From positions 12,904,062 through 12,968,061 of the forward strand of contig CM055611.1 of assembly GCA_029379385.1 (NCBI GenBank): 64,000 bases of DNA. The letters run 5' to 3'. This document shows positions 23,340 through 34,266 of the stretch, piece by piece (the stretch's first letter is position 1; every line of letters starts with the position of its first letter). The stretch is from Quillaja saponaria (lineage: Eukaryota; Streptophyta; Magnoliopsida; Fabales; Quillajaceae). The notes under the pieces are model-generated. The model was not told the origin of the DNA, searched no databases, and saw only the letters and a program-made list of their open reading frames with translations. The translations under genes were made by a program, and so were the position numbers.

Positions 23340-24649
23340 GGATCTGAAATCAAACCCACACCATAATTTTCTAGCAACACAAGTCAACCACAACCCTAAA
23401 TTTAAGCAAAAGTCTCTAACATATAATATAATCAAAGTAGTATACATAGGCATGTTATAGACAATATGATTAACCTAAGCAATCCCCCATCAACAACCAA
23501 TATCAAAATCAAACTCACCCCATAACTTAGTTCACAAATTGTATGTATGTAACTTCAATTCAAATAAACTATAATCACAGTATATATGTAAGCCAAGCAT
23601 ACACTTTAAACCAAAACGTAACCTGAACCCAAGTCAATATGGAAGGAATCATAAAAAACCCAAAAATAGTCACTCCAATAGAGGAAGCTACACATATATG
23701 TTCAACAATCTCACACCATCATGCTTTATTGTCATAAGAACAAATGTTAGAAGAGGAATTTTGAAAACTTACTTGTATAGCCTGAAAATCACAAGTAAAG
23801 TGACAAGAATGTGAGTGTGAGTGATTGGAGTTCAAACTTGAGAGAGAGATAGATTGGGGTTAAGTGGTTATGAGTTAAGGATTCTGATTTTTCCTTTTTA
23901 AAAACTGAAATCCTGATAGAACTTCGAGGTTCAAGGTCTTGGACGCCGTAGTGCCATGTCCTAAAATTTAAAATTTCACAGTAGATGCTGCAGCATGTGT
24001 GACCTAACACCATAGTTGTTACTCTCTAGTTAAAACCCTGTCGCAATACCATGACATAGGAGCCACTATGTCGTACTCTCTGTGTAAAAAATGAATTTTT
24101 CTAAGTAAGAGGCACTACGGCATGTTGTAATATGCTGTCGTGGCGCCATGCTCTTTGGCTTTAGTGTTTATCCGTGAAAAATAATGAGCCACGACATAGT
24201 GCAGTGTGCATCTGTGGCATCGTGCTTACTGACTTCATACCTGGATTTTGCAAAACTGACATCATGGCATGATATAATGTTGTGCCATGGCTCGATGCAC
24301 TTAGGTTACTTACTTGATACCTATACTGTAGGCACTGCAGTGTGGAGTGTTGCGGTATGGAGTGTTGTACCGCCACAGTGTTATGGCTTCTGGTTGTTGT
24401 CTATGCTTTTCTATTTGTCTTGACATAGAAGATGTAAATGCTTAGTGAATTTCAGCACTTAAACAAAAATTTAACAAAATTTAAAACAAGAGCAATGTTA
24501 AAGAACTTGGGTTGCCTCCTAAAATGCGCTTGGTTTAAAATCCTCGAATTGACTTGGTGTTTGCTCAAGTGGTATTGTCAAAGCTCACAGGGTTAAGATG
24601 ATAATCAATTTTTCCGTCCCAATAACATCTTAACATTTATCCATTCACC
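23340..24649 (-). mobile_element. Leader region of the Tat/Athila element, no gag or pol
   Basis: Non-coding. The reverse strand contains the phrase 'ggaggcaacccaag' (from 24508-24521), a short motif I know from Ty3 Tat/Athila flanking regions. The part 23930-24400 is dotted with gcatggc/gtggcgc words similar to those in the LTR U3. The 71-79-codon frames here are shadows. How this piece joins to the 5' LTR fragment at 24650 is unclear, and a deletion junction is likely. Confidence 0.45.
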
Positions 24650-26621
24650 TTGAATGTCCTCTCTGTGTAGTCCATTTAGGATTCTAACAGCTCAAGCCAT
24701 GGCATCTGAAGTATGGCGCTGCAACACCTTCTTCGATAGTTTTTTATGAAGTCATCAGAGATGAGAGCAATATAGCTTCATCCTTAGTGGCGCTGTAGCT
24801 CAATGCTCTCTTTCTTACATTTTGATTTTCTTTATTTAAGATGCAACAGATTTCATTGCTCTGGAACTACGATGCTTAGCTCTCTGACTTGTTTGACGTA
24901 GTTCTTAGTCTGAGGTGGCGCGATACAAGTGTTATCATGCTACAATGCTGTTGTCGTTTTTATCACACAAGTATACGTGTCATTAACAAGTAATAAAGTG
25001 ATGAGTAGAGTATCGTTCCCACGAGGAATTAGCTAATATCATTAAGTACTAAATTGATCAATCTTATTATATCCAAACAATGATATTTGATTTAATTAAC
25101 TAAATTATCTAAACACATAAATTATAAAATATGTAAAATGGAGATAAGACTAGGATCACAATTTTCTTCACACTTGACTTAAGTTGTATTTATCCTATTA
25201 TGCTTATGTTTATGATATCATGGTATTAACCCAGGATTCTAATACAATTATAAGCATCTTTCGAATTGCTTATAATCATACCTTATTTAACTAAACCAAT
25301 ATATGTCTATGAGAATTAAATTAAACAAGATTCATTAAGACAAAACCTTATTTAGTTATACATGGCATATAGGTATATGTCTATCCTATATACAAATCAA
25401 ATTCAACCATCAATGTGAATGAATTCAAACATGTATTATGTCATTCAAGGCTAATTTAGATTTTCTTTGTCAAGGCTCCTCTAAATTCTCACAACAATCT
25501 ATTTGTGGATTAAGTAATTAGAAGCATTAAACATAGAATGATACAACTAACATCAATACCACAACAGAAGCAATCCATAGATAAATTCAATTCAAGTTAC
25601 ATGTCAGTTCCATAATAATCCTAGAATAAGAAATTTAGCTCATTCTGCAAGAGTTGAAAATGGCTAGAAATACACAAATAAACATCAATAATACATCAAG
25701 AACATAAGAGGAAGGAAGATAAAGATAAAAACTAGGATGGTTGTTGTCAATCTTCAAGCTTTTGATCTCCTTCTTCCTTTAGCTTCCTTTGGCTCTCAAC
25801 CTTTTCTCTTTTTGCAGAAAAGCCTTCAAAACTCAAATGCCTTCTAACCCTAACCCATATCACATATATAAACCCCAAAATTTTGATTTTTACAATATTT
25901 TAGATGAAACAAGGGAGGGGGATATAGGGTTGGTTCCTAGGCCCCTAGGTCAAAGAGCTCTGGTGCCTAGCTGCCCAGTCCCTGGCTCCTAGAAGTCAGA
26001 CAGTGGACTTAGCCAATTTTTGGCTTCAAGCTAGAATTTCATCACTTGAGTTTTTGGTCTTCAAACTTGACTCCTTGAAGCCTTAAACTTTCAAAATATA
26101 TAACCAAAAACCAATTTGGATTGAAGCTCTTATTTGAAATCTAAATACTAACAAAAATAACTAAAACACGAAAACACAATACAAAACACAATAACTTACA
26201 ATCTAAGCTAAAACTAACCAAAATGCAATGTAAAGCTCAAGAACATAGCTAAAATGAATGCATAATTAGAGTTATTATAAGAACTTTTGAGAACTTATAA
26301 AGCACAAGACTCTGTGCCTAATTCCTTGCAATTCATCTTTTAGGCACCACGACGCCAATGTACTTCATGCTGTGGCGCAAGTCTTCAACACTTTCCTTCT
26401 CTGTCTTCTATTAGAAAACTGCAAAGACACTTTAAAAAAACAAATTAGATAGCAAAAGCAATAAAAAATACTCATAATTAAATTAAAACCCCACAAACTC
26501 TTAAACAACCTAGGCTAGATAAAACACTAAATTTAATAGAATTCTAACTCTAAACTATAGGATTTAGCACAAAATATGAATTAAAAGTATAGTGAAATAA
26601 CTATATATTAAAGAGTTATCA
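24650..26621 (-). repeat. 5' LTR of the Tat/Athila element, partial and interrupted
   Basis: 24650-24951 followed by about 26285-26621 is collinear with 3' LTR positions 17120-17744. Shared blocks include 'gattctaac(a/t)gctcaa', 'gcaaagacact', 'aaacaaattaga' and the terminal agagttatca. The rest of this LTR (counterpart of 16243-17120) is missing. The block 24952-26277 is a foreign LTR-like insert. Confidence 0.65.
24952..26277 (-). mobile_element. LTR-like insert inside the 5' LTR
   Basis: The left end tgtcgtttttatcacac, and gtatcgttcccacgaggaat shortly after, resemble the outer end of the 16243 LTR (tgacacgatttttcc...cattctcactaggaac). The right end reads gagttatta, reverse TAATAACTC, close to the TGATAACTC start. 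The two families are therefore related. A TATA-like catatataaa lies at about 25862. No matching 5-bp duplication was found (gctgt left, taaga right), so the exact right boundary is uncertain. Confidence 0.55.
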
Positions 26622-27008
26622 CTAGTAACTTAGACATTGCCAAGTTACTAGATAATAGTGTATCTAGTAATGAAAAGAAGCAATGAACAAAGAAGCTGAG
26701 GCAATAACTTGCTTTTATTTTTGTATGCATTGCCCACATGATGAATGATAGATAATCACCGTGCTCTTTCAAGCCACCTTTCTACATTTTTCTATGTCAT
26801 AAGCAACATCTCTCACTTACTTGACCCATATGTTAAGTGTTGGATTACTCTCTTCCTTAAAATTAGCAACCCTTAGGAAATTAAGCACTCATGTTATCTA
26901 ATTTATCTCTAACTTACTTAATATATCCTTTAACCCATCTTTCCAAATTGACTTCTTCAATAAGGAATTGAGTTTTTTAAGCAAAAAGCTTACAACACTC
27001 TCTGCCAT
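26622..27008 (-). pseudogene. RPM1-like CC-NB-LRR resistance gene: N-terminal coiled-coil part
   Basis: Start codon at 27008-27006 on the minus strand, giving 'MAESVVSFLLKKLNSLLKKS' and 'IWKDGLKDILSKLEIN'. After stops come 'NFKEESNPTLNIWVK' and 'VRDVAYDIEKCRKVA'. This is the Rx-type N-terminal coiled coil of CNL proteins, with the family's 'WVK.VRDVAYDIED' signature; the expected acidic residues after YDIE are changed. In NLRs this part drives signalling. It stops at the ctagt duplication, where the 10.4-kb retrotransposon begins. Joining across the insert gives the open stretch LAMSKLLGEEFKLLNVLDL, so coiled coil and LRR were one gene. About 450 residues of NB-ARC are missing, by a deletion that must lie within 26627-26900. 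Confidence 0.85.
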
Positions 27009-27212
27009 CCTCTCCTGCTATTCTTTCAAAAAGCTTCTTTCTCTTTATAAAATAATAAGAGAAAAAATACATTTTTCTTCTCAACTTTTCTAAACTTGGT
27101 TCATTTGGAAATTTCCCTTTGGAAACTATTTATAACTTATTGATACTAGTATTCTCTCCTTGTACTTAGATATTAAGCTTTGCTTAGATTCTAAGTATGT
27201 TTCTTTTGATTC
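27009..27212 (-). promoter_or_regulatory. Upstream region of the NLR relic (segment B, first part)
   Basis: Lies directly 5' of the NLR start codon and probably held its 5' UTR/promoter. From about 27165 it matches segments A and C (block tgttt or tgcttctttcgattc). It continues after the copia insertion at 32353. The gattc at 27208-27212 is the copia target duplication. Confidence 0.5.
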
Positions 27213-27404
27213 TATTAGAGTGTAAATATAGATAGCTTAGTTAATAAATCAATTTTCTTATTTATAGTTTCCTTATTTATGTATAGTTGACTTACTTGTA
27301 CTCTACATAATCTCGTAGTATAAATATATTATCTTAGTATGAGGAATCCTTATCCAATTCATCAAAACACTTTGAGTATCTATCTTTCTCTCTAAAGTTT
27401 TACA
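27213..27404 (+). repeat. 5' LTR of copia element (192 bp)
   Basis: Runs TATTAGAGTGTAAATATAG... to ...AAAGTTTTACA. Contains gtataaatatatt (about 27319-27331), a TATA-like promoter element. Confidence 0.9.
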
Positions 27405-27416
27405 TGATATCAGAGC
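27405..27416 (+). other. Copia primer-binding site
   Basis: TGATATCAGAGC, one mismatch from the Met-tRNA complement TGGTATCAGAGC, immediately after the 5' LTR. Confidence 0.85.
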
Positions 27417-27575
27417 TTTGGGAGAGAAAATCCTAATTTTTATTTTGTGTGTTGTCTCTTTCCAACGTGTCTCTCTACTGCTGCTTTTCATTCTAGCAGT
27501 ATGATTATTGTTCATCGGTACTAGGAAGGGGGGAGTTCTATTCATTGATACTATTCATCAGTACTATTCACGAGT

Positions 27576-28400
27576 ATGTCTATCTCCGAAAAATCTGAAA
27601 TCGGTATGCCAAAACTTAGTACTTTTATCTTTGTGTTTTCTGGATCCTCTGTTATTATTATTGAGAAATTGAATGGATCTAATTATTTGTCTTGGGCTGC
27701 ATCTATTGAGTTATGGTTTTTGGGATAGGGATATGAAAATCATCTCACAAAATCATTGCCCAATATTCCAACCCTTGAACAACCCAATTGGAAAAAGATT
27801 GATGCCCAATTATGTAGTTTACTTTGGGCATCCCTTGAACCTTCTATATTGCAAATTTTCCGGGCATATAAGACATGTTTTGAATTGTGAAAATGGGCTA
27901 GAAGTTTATACACTAATGATATCCAAAGTTTTTACACTGTGGTTTCTAATCATTTGAATCTAATTTAGGCTGATTAGGATTGTCCACCTATTTGGGTAAT
28001 ATTCAGAATGTCAAAGCTGAATTTGCTGAAATATTATCTCTTACCACTAATCTAGCTGACGAAGAGACACAAAGGGATAAATTATTTATGATTCTCACTC
28101 TATATGGCATTCGAACTGATCTTGATCCAGTTTTCCATCAGATATTGGCTAGTCCAACTATTCCTTCCATAGAAGAAGTGTTTGCTCGGTAATTACGTAT
28201 CTCTTCTCTAATAGTAACACATATTGGGAATCCATCTCCTGATTTCTAGGTCTTGATCTCCCACTCTGGTACTCGAGGAGGTCGTGGTCGAGGCAGTCGG
28301 CGCCGTGGACGTCCCTAATGTACTCATTGTAACAAGATAGGCCATACTAGGGAAAAGCGTTAACAGCTGATTGGTTATCCAGGTCCTATAGCTAATATTA
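27576..28400 (+). pseudogene. Copia gag, broken
   Basis: The ATG at 27576 opens 'MSISEKSEIGMPKLSTF', then the family signature 'IEKLNGSNYLSWAASIELWF'. The next pieces are in shifted frames: 'LEPSILQIFRAYKTCFELW', 'LSTYLGNIQNVKAEFAEILS' (27980-28192) and 'DEETQRDKLFMILTLYGIRT'. Around 28270-28380 there is an RG-rich stretch ('RGGRGRGSRRRGRP') followed by a CCHC-like knuckle 'CTHCNKIGHTREK'. Gag packages element RNA into particles. Stops and frameshifts abolish it. Confidence 0.8.
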
Positions 28401-28499
28401 TTCATTTAGCCAATTTACTTAAAGTTTCACCATCTAAAGACAACCCTATTAATGTCTCATTATCAGCTACTGAATATGATAAGTTCTTTCAGTATCAGG

Positions 28500-31400
28500 C
28501 TACCCAGTAATCTTCTCATGATAATTTTGTCGCGTTCCACTCTCAGACCTCTTCTGCTACTTGGGTTCTTAATTCTAATGTATCTAATCACATATCTGAT
28601 AACCCTAAACTTTTTTCTAGTATTAGTAATTCAACATCTCCACTGTCACTATAACTAATGGTTCCACAACCATTACTAAGATATAGGTCAAGCTACACCA
28701 TTATCTTCTTTGCCTTTGGAGTCTATGCTTTATGTCCCATAATGTTCATTCAGTCTGATTTCTGTTAGTCAATTGACTCGTTCTCTAAATTTTTCTATCA
28801 CTTTCATTAATGATTCCTTTACTATATAGGACCGATGTATGGGACAAACAATTGGCATAGGGCTTGAGTCACTGGGCCTCTACCATCTTACTTCACTACC
28901 AACATCTTCAATGGCTTGCTTTATAGATATGTCACCTATTCTCATTCACAGTCGGCTAGGTCATCATAGTCTATCCAAGCTTCAAAATATGGTTCCTCGT
29001 TTGTCATCGTTAAATTGTGAGTCTTGCCAACTTGACAAGCACACATATGCTTCGTTTTCAAAGCATAGTCATTTTAGAGCAGAGTCTCCTTTTCATCTTC
29101 TTCATATTGATGTTTAAGGTCCTAGTCATGTCAGTTCATCTTTGAGATTTCAACATTTTGTAACCTTTATTGATGACTATTCTCATTGCACGTGATTATT
29201 TTTAATGAAAAATTATTCTGAGTTATTTTCTATATTCCAACAATTTTGTTCTGAAATTAAAACACAATTTGGTGTTTCTATTCATATTTTGCGTAGTGAT
29301 AATACACGTGAATACTTTTCTACATCATTTCAATACTATATAACATCTCAAGGTATGCTACATCAATCATCCTGTTCTCACACCCTCTCAACAAAATGGA
29401 GTTGATGAGTGCAAAAACGGACATTTAATTAAAACAGTTCGCACTCTATTACTTCATGGTCATGTTCCACTTCGAATTTGGGGTGATTCTGTACTTACTA
29501 CATGCCACCTTATTAATCGCATGCCATCTTCCACATTGCATAATAAAATTCTACATTCTATCATCTTTCCTAATCATCTCTTATATTCACTTCCAATTCG
29601 TATCTTTGGTTGCATTTGTTTTGTTCATAATCTAACTCCTGGGTAGGATAAACTATCTTCCAAATCAATTAAATGCATCTTCTTGGGTTATTCTTGCCTT
29701 CAAAAAGGGTATTAGTGTTGCTCTCTAGATAAGAATTGTTACTTTACCTCCGCTGATGTCACATTTTTTGAGGAATCTTCATTCTTTTCCTCGACTATTT
29801 CTGAGTCGCCTCTTATCTCTAAGGCTTTTCCGATTCCTTATCTTGGACCGTATGAACATGCATCATTTGCACCACTACTTGAATCTTCTACCTTATCCGA
29901 ACGTCCTCTCCAAGTTTACCATCATCGTTCTCGGCAAGATTTTCCAACACACACTGTTGATATACCTGATGACTCACCTTCTATACCAACACCTTCCCGT
30001 GTCTTGAATCCTGCTTCGCCACCTATTTTAAGAATAGGTATTCGTTCAACTCGTAATCCTTATCCTATTTATACTTTTTTGAGTTATCATTATTTATCTT
30101 CACCATATTATGCATTTGTATCCTCTTTGTATTCCATTTCTATTCCAAAGTCCACTAATGATGCTCTTGCTCATCCCGAGTGACGGAAATGAACGCCTTA
30201 CATACTAATGTTACTTGGGAACTGGTCTCTTTACCTTCTAGCAAATCCACTGTTAGATGTAAATGGGTATATACCGTGAAAGTTCATCCTGATGGTTATG
30301 TTAATCGCTTAAAGGCTAGATTGGTTGCAAAAGGCTATACTCAGGTCTATGGTGTGGATTATTCAGAAACTTTATCTCCCATAGCTAAAATTACTTCTGT
30401 CAGGGTCTTCATAGCTCTAGCTGCTATTTTTGATTGGCCATTCTATTAATTGGACATCAAAAATGTTTTCTTACATGGTGACCTTGATGAATAAGTCTTT
30501 ATGGAGCAACCACCTGATTTTGTTACTCAGGGGAGTCCGGTATGGTGTGTCGATTGAAAAAGTCTCTATTTGGCTTAAAGCAATCTCCCAGAGCTTGGTT
30601 TGGTAGATTCAATGAAGTTGTTCTTAGTTTTGGCCTTCAAAGGTGTACTGTTTATCACTCAGTTTTCTATAAATATACATCTAATGGTAGATTTTTTTTT
30701 ATTGTATATGGGGATGATATTGTGATTACAGGAGATGATAACCATGGTATTCAACAATTGAAATTATTCTTATAGTCTAAGTTTCAAACTAAAGACTTAG
30801 GACAGTTAAAATACTTCTTAGATATTGAGGTTACGATATCACAATTGGGGATTTGTCTTTCTTAGAGAAAGTATTGTCTAGATGTCTTGAGTGATACAGG
30901 TATGTTGGATTCAAAACTTGTAGACACTCCTATGAATCCTAACACTAAACTTGTTCGGATGAAAGGGGGCTACTGACAAATCCTAAGCAATACAGACATC
31001 TTGTTGGTTAGCTGAATTATCTCAAAGTCACTAGACTAGATATTGCTTTTGCAACTAGTTTGGTTAGCCAATTTTTCTCTCAACCTCAAACATCTTATTG
31101 GAATGCTGTTATTCGTATCCTAAGATACCTTAAAATTGTACCTGGAAAGGGATTACTATATAAGAATCATGGACACACTCTAATTCGAGGACATGGTTAT
31201 GGTCATACATTGGTTCAGAAACATGATTCTACTCCAATTCAAGATTATAGCATTGCTGATTAGGCAAGCTCTCCATTTGACAAAAGATCTATTACAGGAT
31301 ACTGTATATTTCTGGGTGAAAATCTCATTTTATGGAAAAGTAAAAAGCAAACAGTTGTTGCAAGATCCAATGCTGAATCAGAATACAGGGCCATGACTCA

Positions 31401-32115
31401 TACAACTGCTGAGTTAGTTTGACTAAAAAATCTATTAGACGAACTTGGATTTCAACACTCACAGCCTATGGAGTTAGTATGTGATAATCAACATCTCATT
31501 GGAATGTTATTATTCGTATCCTAAGATACCTTAAAATTGCACCTGGAAAGGGATTACTATATAAGAATTATAGACACACTTTAGTTCGAGGACATGGTTA
31601 TGGTCATACATTAGTTCAAAAACATGATTATACTCCAATTCAAGGTTATAGCATTGCTGATTGGGCAAGCTCTCTATTTGACAGAAGATCTACTACAGGA
31701 TACTGTATATTTGTAGGTGAAAATATGTTTTATGGAAAAGCAAAAAGCAGACTGTTGTTGCAAGATCCAGTGCTGAATTAGAATACAGGGCCATTACTGA
31801 TACCACTGCTGAGTTAGTTTGGCTGAAAATCTATTAGATGAATTTGGATTTCAACACTCACAGCCTATGGAATTAGTATATGATAATCAAACTACATTAC
31901 ATATCGCCTCAAATCCAGTCTTTCATGAACGAACAAAACATATAGAAGTTAATTGTCATTTCGTTCATGAGAAGCTGATGGATAATACAATCAAGACCAC
32001 ATATGTAAAATCCGAAGATCAGTTAGCAATCTTATTCACAAAGTCTTTAACAGGAAACCTACTGCGATATCTATGCAACAAGCTTGGAACATATAATCTC
32101 TATGTTGTAACTTGA
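28500..32115 (+). pseudogene. Copia pol (protease, integrase, RT, RNase H), broken
   Basis: The protease neighbourhood shows 'TWVLNSNVSNHISDN' (an active-site D replaced by N in 'LNSNVSNH'). GAG-pre-integrase has 'SRLGHHSLSKLQNMVPRLSS' and 'CESCQLDKHTY', then an integrase-core piece 'FVTFIDDYSHC' and the 'LRSDNTREYFS' block at about 29280. RT: 'KWVYTVKVHPDGYVNRLKAR', 'LVAKGYTQVYGVDYSETLSP' (30180-30449), 'RLKKSLFGLKQSPRAWF' (30542-30775) and the catalytic box 'FIVYGDDIVITGDD'. RNase H: '[13 protein letters not shown]' and the C-terminal 'HERTKHIEVNCHFVHEKLMD' near 31930-31990. Several stops and frame changes occur, and the RNase H part is duplicated in tandem. Confidence 0.85.
31091..31890 (+). 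repeat. Tandem duplication of about 400 bp within copia RNase H
   Basis: Unit 1 31091-31491, unit 2 31492-31890. Both start catct(t/c)attggaatg and end gataatcaa. The units differ at scattered bases and small indels. Confidence 0.9.
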
Positions 32116-32122
32116 GGGGGAG

Positions 32123-32352
32123 TGTTAGAGTGTAAATATAGATAGCTTAGTTAGTGGGTCAAATAGCTTAGTTAATGGATCAATTTCCTTATTTACAGTT
32201 TCCTTATTTATTTATAGTTAACTTACTTGTACTCCACACAAACTTGTACTCTACACAATCTCGTAGTATAAATAAATTATCTTAGTATGAAGAATCCTCA
32301 TCCAATTTATTAAAACACTTTGAGTATCTCTCTTTCTCTCTAAAGTTTTATA
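32123..32352 (+). repeat. 3' LTR of copia element (230 bp)
   Basis: Runs TGTTAGAGTGTAAATATAG... to ...AAAGTTTTATA. It is 38 bp longer than the 5' LTR because two short internal segments are duplicated: the 'aatagcttagtta' area and the 'cttgtactc(c/t)acaca' area. Confidence 0.9.
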
Positions 32353-32790
32353 GATTCCAAACTCGGTTTGGCTTTCCTTGTTAGAGAAACTGAATACAGT
32401 CTCATGTTTCTTATTTTTTTCTTTCAATCACATACTTCTACGGACTACAATTGTTATTCTTCTCCTCTACTGTAATGCTTTAACTAATAAAGAGAAGAAC
32501 ATACTTAAAGAAGTCACAAGGACAAAAGATTATAACGTAAGGAACACTTAAACTTCTTTAAGTTCTTAAGTATCACAATGTGATATTCTTATAAACTCAA
32601 AAGAAATTGATTTTAGGCCAAAAAGAAAGGAGGAAATAGAACTAAGGGCATGATTATTACATTTTCTTCCTCGTACACATTTTCATTTATCAACTGCTTT
32701 TTCTTTTAGTTACATTCATTTATCAACTTTATTAATAAAAAGAAATGCAACCGAATGCTTATGTTGCTAAATTAAAATTGTTGGTCATAT
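32353..32790. repeat. Segment B, continuation after the copia element
   Basis: Collinear with 35170-35640 (segment C), and its first part with 13590-13835 (segment A). Shared landmarks include 'gttagagaaact', 'acttaaagaagtcac', 'gttcttaagtatcac' and 'ttattacattttcttcctc'. No coding region. Confidence 0.65.
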
Positions 32791-34266
32791 TTTAAGAAAA
32801 TAATAATAATAATAACAATGAGACAACTGTCTTTGGCTTAGAATTTTTTTAAAATTGTTAATTCGAAATTAGATAATAGAATTTACAGTGACCAGAGACA
32901 AGACCCAAGTCAAAAACTAGAGATAAATCTGCCCTAGATGGAAATAATGTTCTACTAGATTTCATATTATAAACTCATATTATATTAGAGCCACAATTTT
33001 CCTTTATTGGAAAAATGTTTCAGCCCATCTTCTTTACGTTATGCGAGGCGAAAGAAAGCCAGGCTTTCTTTGAAGAAACAATGACTCAAAGGAGTAAGTT
33101 AGGGCACAACTGCCGGCTCCCCCAGCATCTCAAGTGATTAGGCGAGGATAGGATTCGAACTTCTCCTTTAGCATAGGGCCCAGTTTGGTTTAGCGTTCAA
33201 GTTTTAGTATTTATGAAAATTGATTCTAGTAGTAAAGATTTAGGAAGAATAAATTTTGATAAAAATTCTTAAGGTGTTTGGTTAGTTTCTTGATAAGTGA
33301 TTTTGGTGTTATATAAATAACCAAATGACTAAAAAAAGGAACGAAGAAGAATAAACAACTAAAACTTTTGCATTAAACTCGAAACAAGTACGCACCAATT
33401 TGTTAAGTATTACCAGCATTATTTACAATCCAATGAAGAAAATATTATCAGAAATTGTTATAATTACTTACGCATGTTCTCAATTTTTTGTTTTTAAAAA
33501 AGAAAGAAAGAAACAACCTTGAAGCTCTATTGATTTCAATGATAAAAATTGAAAAGGGAATGATAGATTTTGGCCAAATTAAGCAATGTGGCATGTTTGT
33601 TGAAAAGTCTATCAATGAAAAACTCCATGATTTCTGTGTCAATGAAGTTGCATGTGACTGTAAGAACCCTTGTGAGTGTGAAGGTAAAATAAAACAAAAA
33701 GGAAAAAGAGTAAGACAAAAGAATTTCGATTGGTTCTTTAATAACCTAACTCTCCTCAAAAGTATTTTTTTCAATGTTAGATTTGACCAACATCGTTTTT
33801 TATCACAACTGACAATATTACATCATATATGAATAGAATTATTTCAGTTTTCTCAAATTTTCTGCAAATCAATCAAGTTTTCAAAAATAGATTGAAGTCT
33901 TAGAATCAAACAAAGAAGGATAAGCTTGTGTAAATCTGTCTTTGGTGCTCCTAGAGACTAGAGAAAGAAGAGAGACTACAAGCTACAAATCAAGAGAAAT
34001 AAATGGTTCAGGTTTGTTTCATGGGGTGCTTGATATGAATTAGAAAATTTTGAGGCATACTTTTGTCTTTAAAATTACAAGACCCAGAATGCCATTATTT
34101 AAAATCCAAAAGCTACGAATTCCACCTTTTGAAAAACGACTCAAAATAGAGGTACCGTTGATTCAGTTATAAACTAAACATCTATTATTAGGACCAAAAT
34201 CACTTATTGCTGCCAAAACACGGAACGCGACTCCTCTATCGCGCAACTAAATTGGCAGGTAGTTCA
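32791..34266. other. Unassigned sequence between segments B and C
   Basis: Contains one plus-strand frame of 114 codons (33488-33832) with a Cys-rich stretch (residues near CDCKNPCECEGK). A frame of 108 codons covers the same place on the other strand. Neither matches a family I know. A 'gcccagtttggtttagcg' phrase at 33180-33197 resembles the edge of a MITE, but no partner end was secured. Confidence 0.35.

Larger units (their letters stand above)
16243..26621 (-). mobile_element. Ty3/gypsy Tat/Athila-type retrotransposon, nested inside the NLR pseudogene
   Basis: On the minus strand both outer LTRs begin TGATAACTCT (at 26621 and 17744), and the element ends ...CGTGTCA at 16243. Direct repeats ctagt lie directly outside (16238-16242; 26622-26626). 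Interior order is 5' LTR, leader (23340-24649), an accessory ORF of the plant 'putative transposon protein' family (PF20167 as I recall it), 3' non-coding region, PPT-like ctaagtttaagagta and 3' LTR. No gag or pol is recognisable, so it is deleted or non-autonomous. TGATAACTC LTR starts and this accessory ORF type are known in Tat/Athila elements. A LINE and another LTR have inserted into it. Confidence 0.75.
27213..32352 (+). mobile_element. Ty1/copia retrotransposon (5.1 kb), complete structure, dead coding region
   Basis: LTRs 27213-27404 and 32123-32352. A primer-binding site TGATATCAGAGC (27405-27416) follows the 5' LTR, and a polypurine tract ttgagggggag (32112-32122) precedes the 3' LTR. 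Perfect 5-bp duplication gattc (27208-27212; 32353-32357). The outermost dinucleotides have decayed (TG to TA at the left, CA to TA at the right), while the inner LTR ends retain CA and TG. Gene order is gag, protease, integrase, RT, RNase H, as in copia. It interrupts segment B. Confidence 0.92.

Noticed and set aside
23930..24430. Recurring gcatggc/gtggcgc/catggcg words suggestive of a regular array
   Set aside because: Spacing is irregular and units are not alike. It looks like LTR/leader sequence of the Tat/Athila element, not a satellite or CRISPR-like array.
33110..33180. gaggataggattcgaact, which in reverse resembles a tRNA T-loop (gttcgaatcc)
   Set aside because: No acceptor or anticodon arm and no A box at the right distance; not a tRNA gene and too weak for a SINE call.
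33488..33832. 114-codon plus-strand frame with a Cys-rich stretch, possible host gene
   Set aside because: A frame of nearly equal length covers the same place on the other strand, no family is recognised, and flanks are repeats. It is kept only as a remark under the unassigned stretch.
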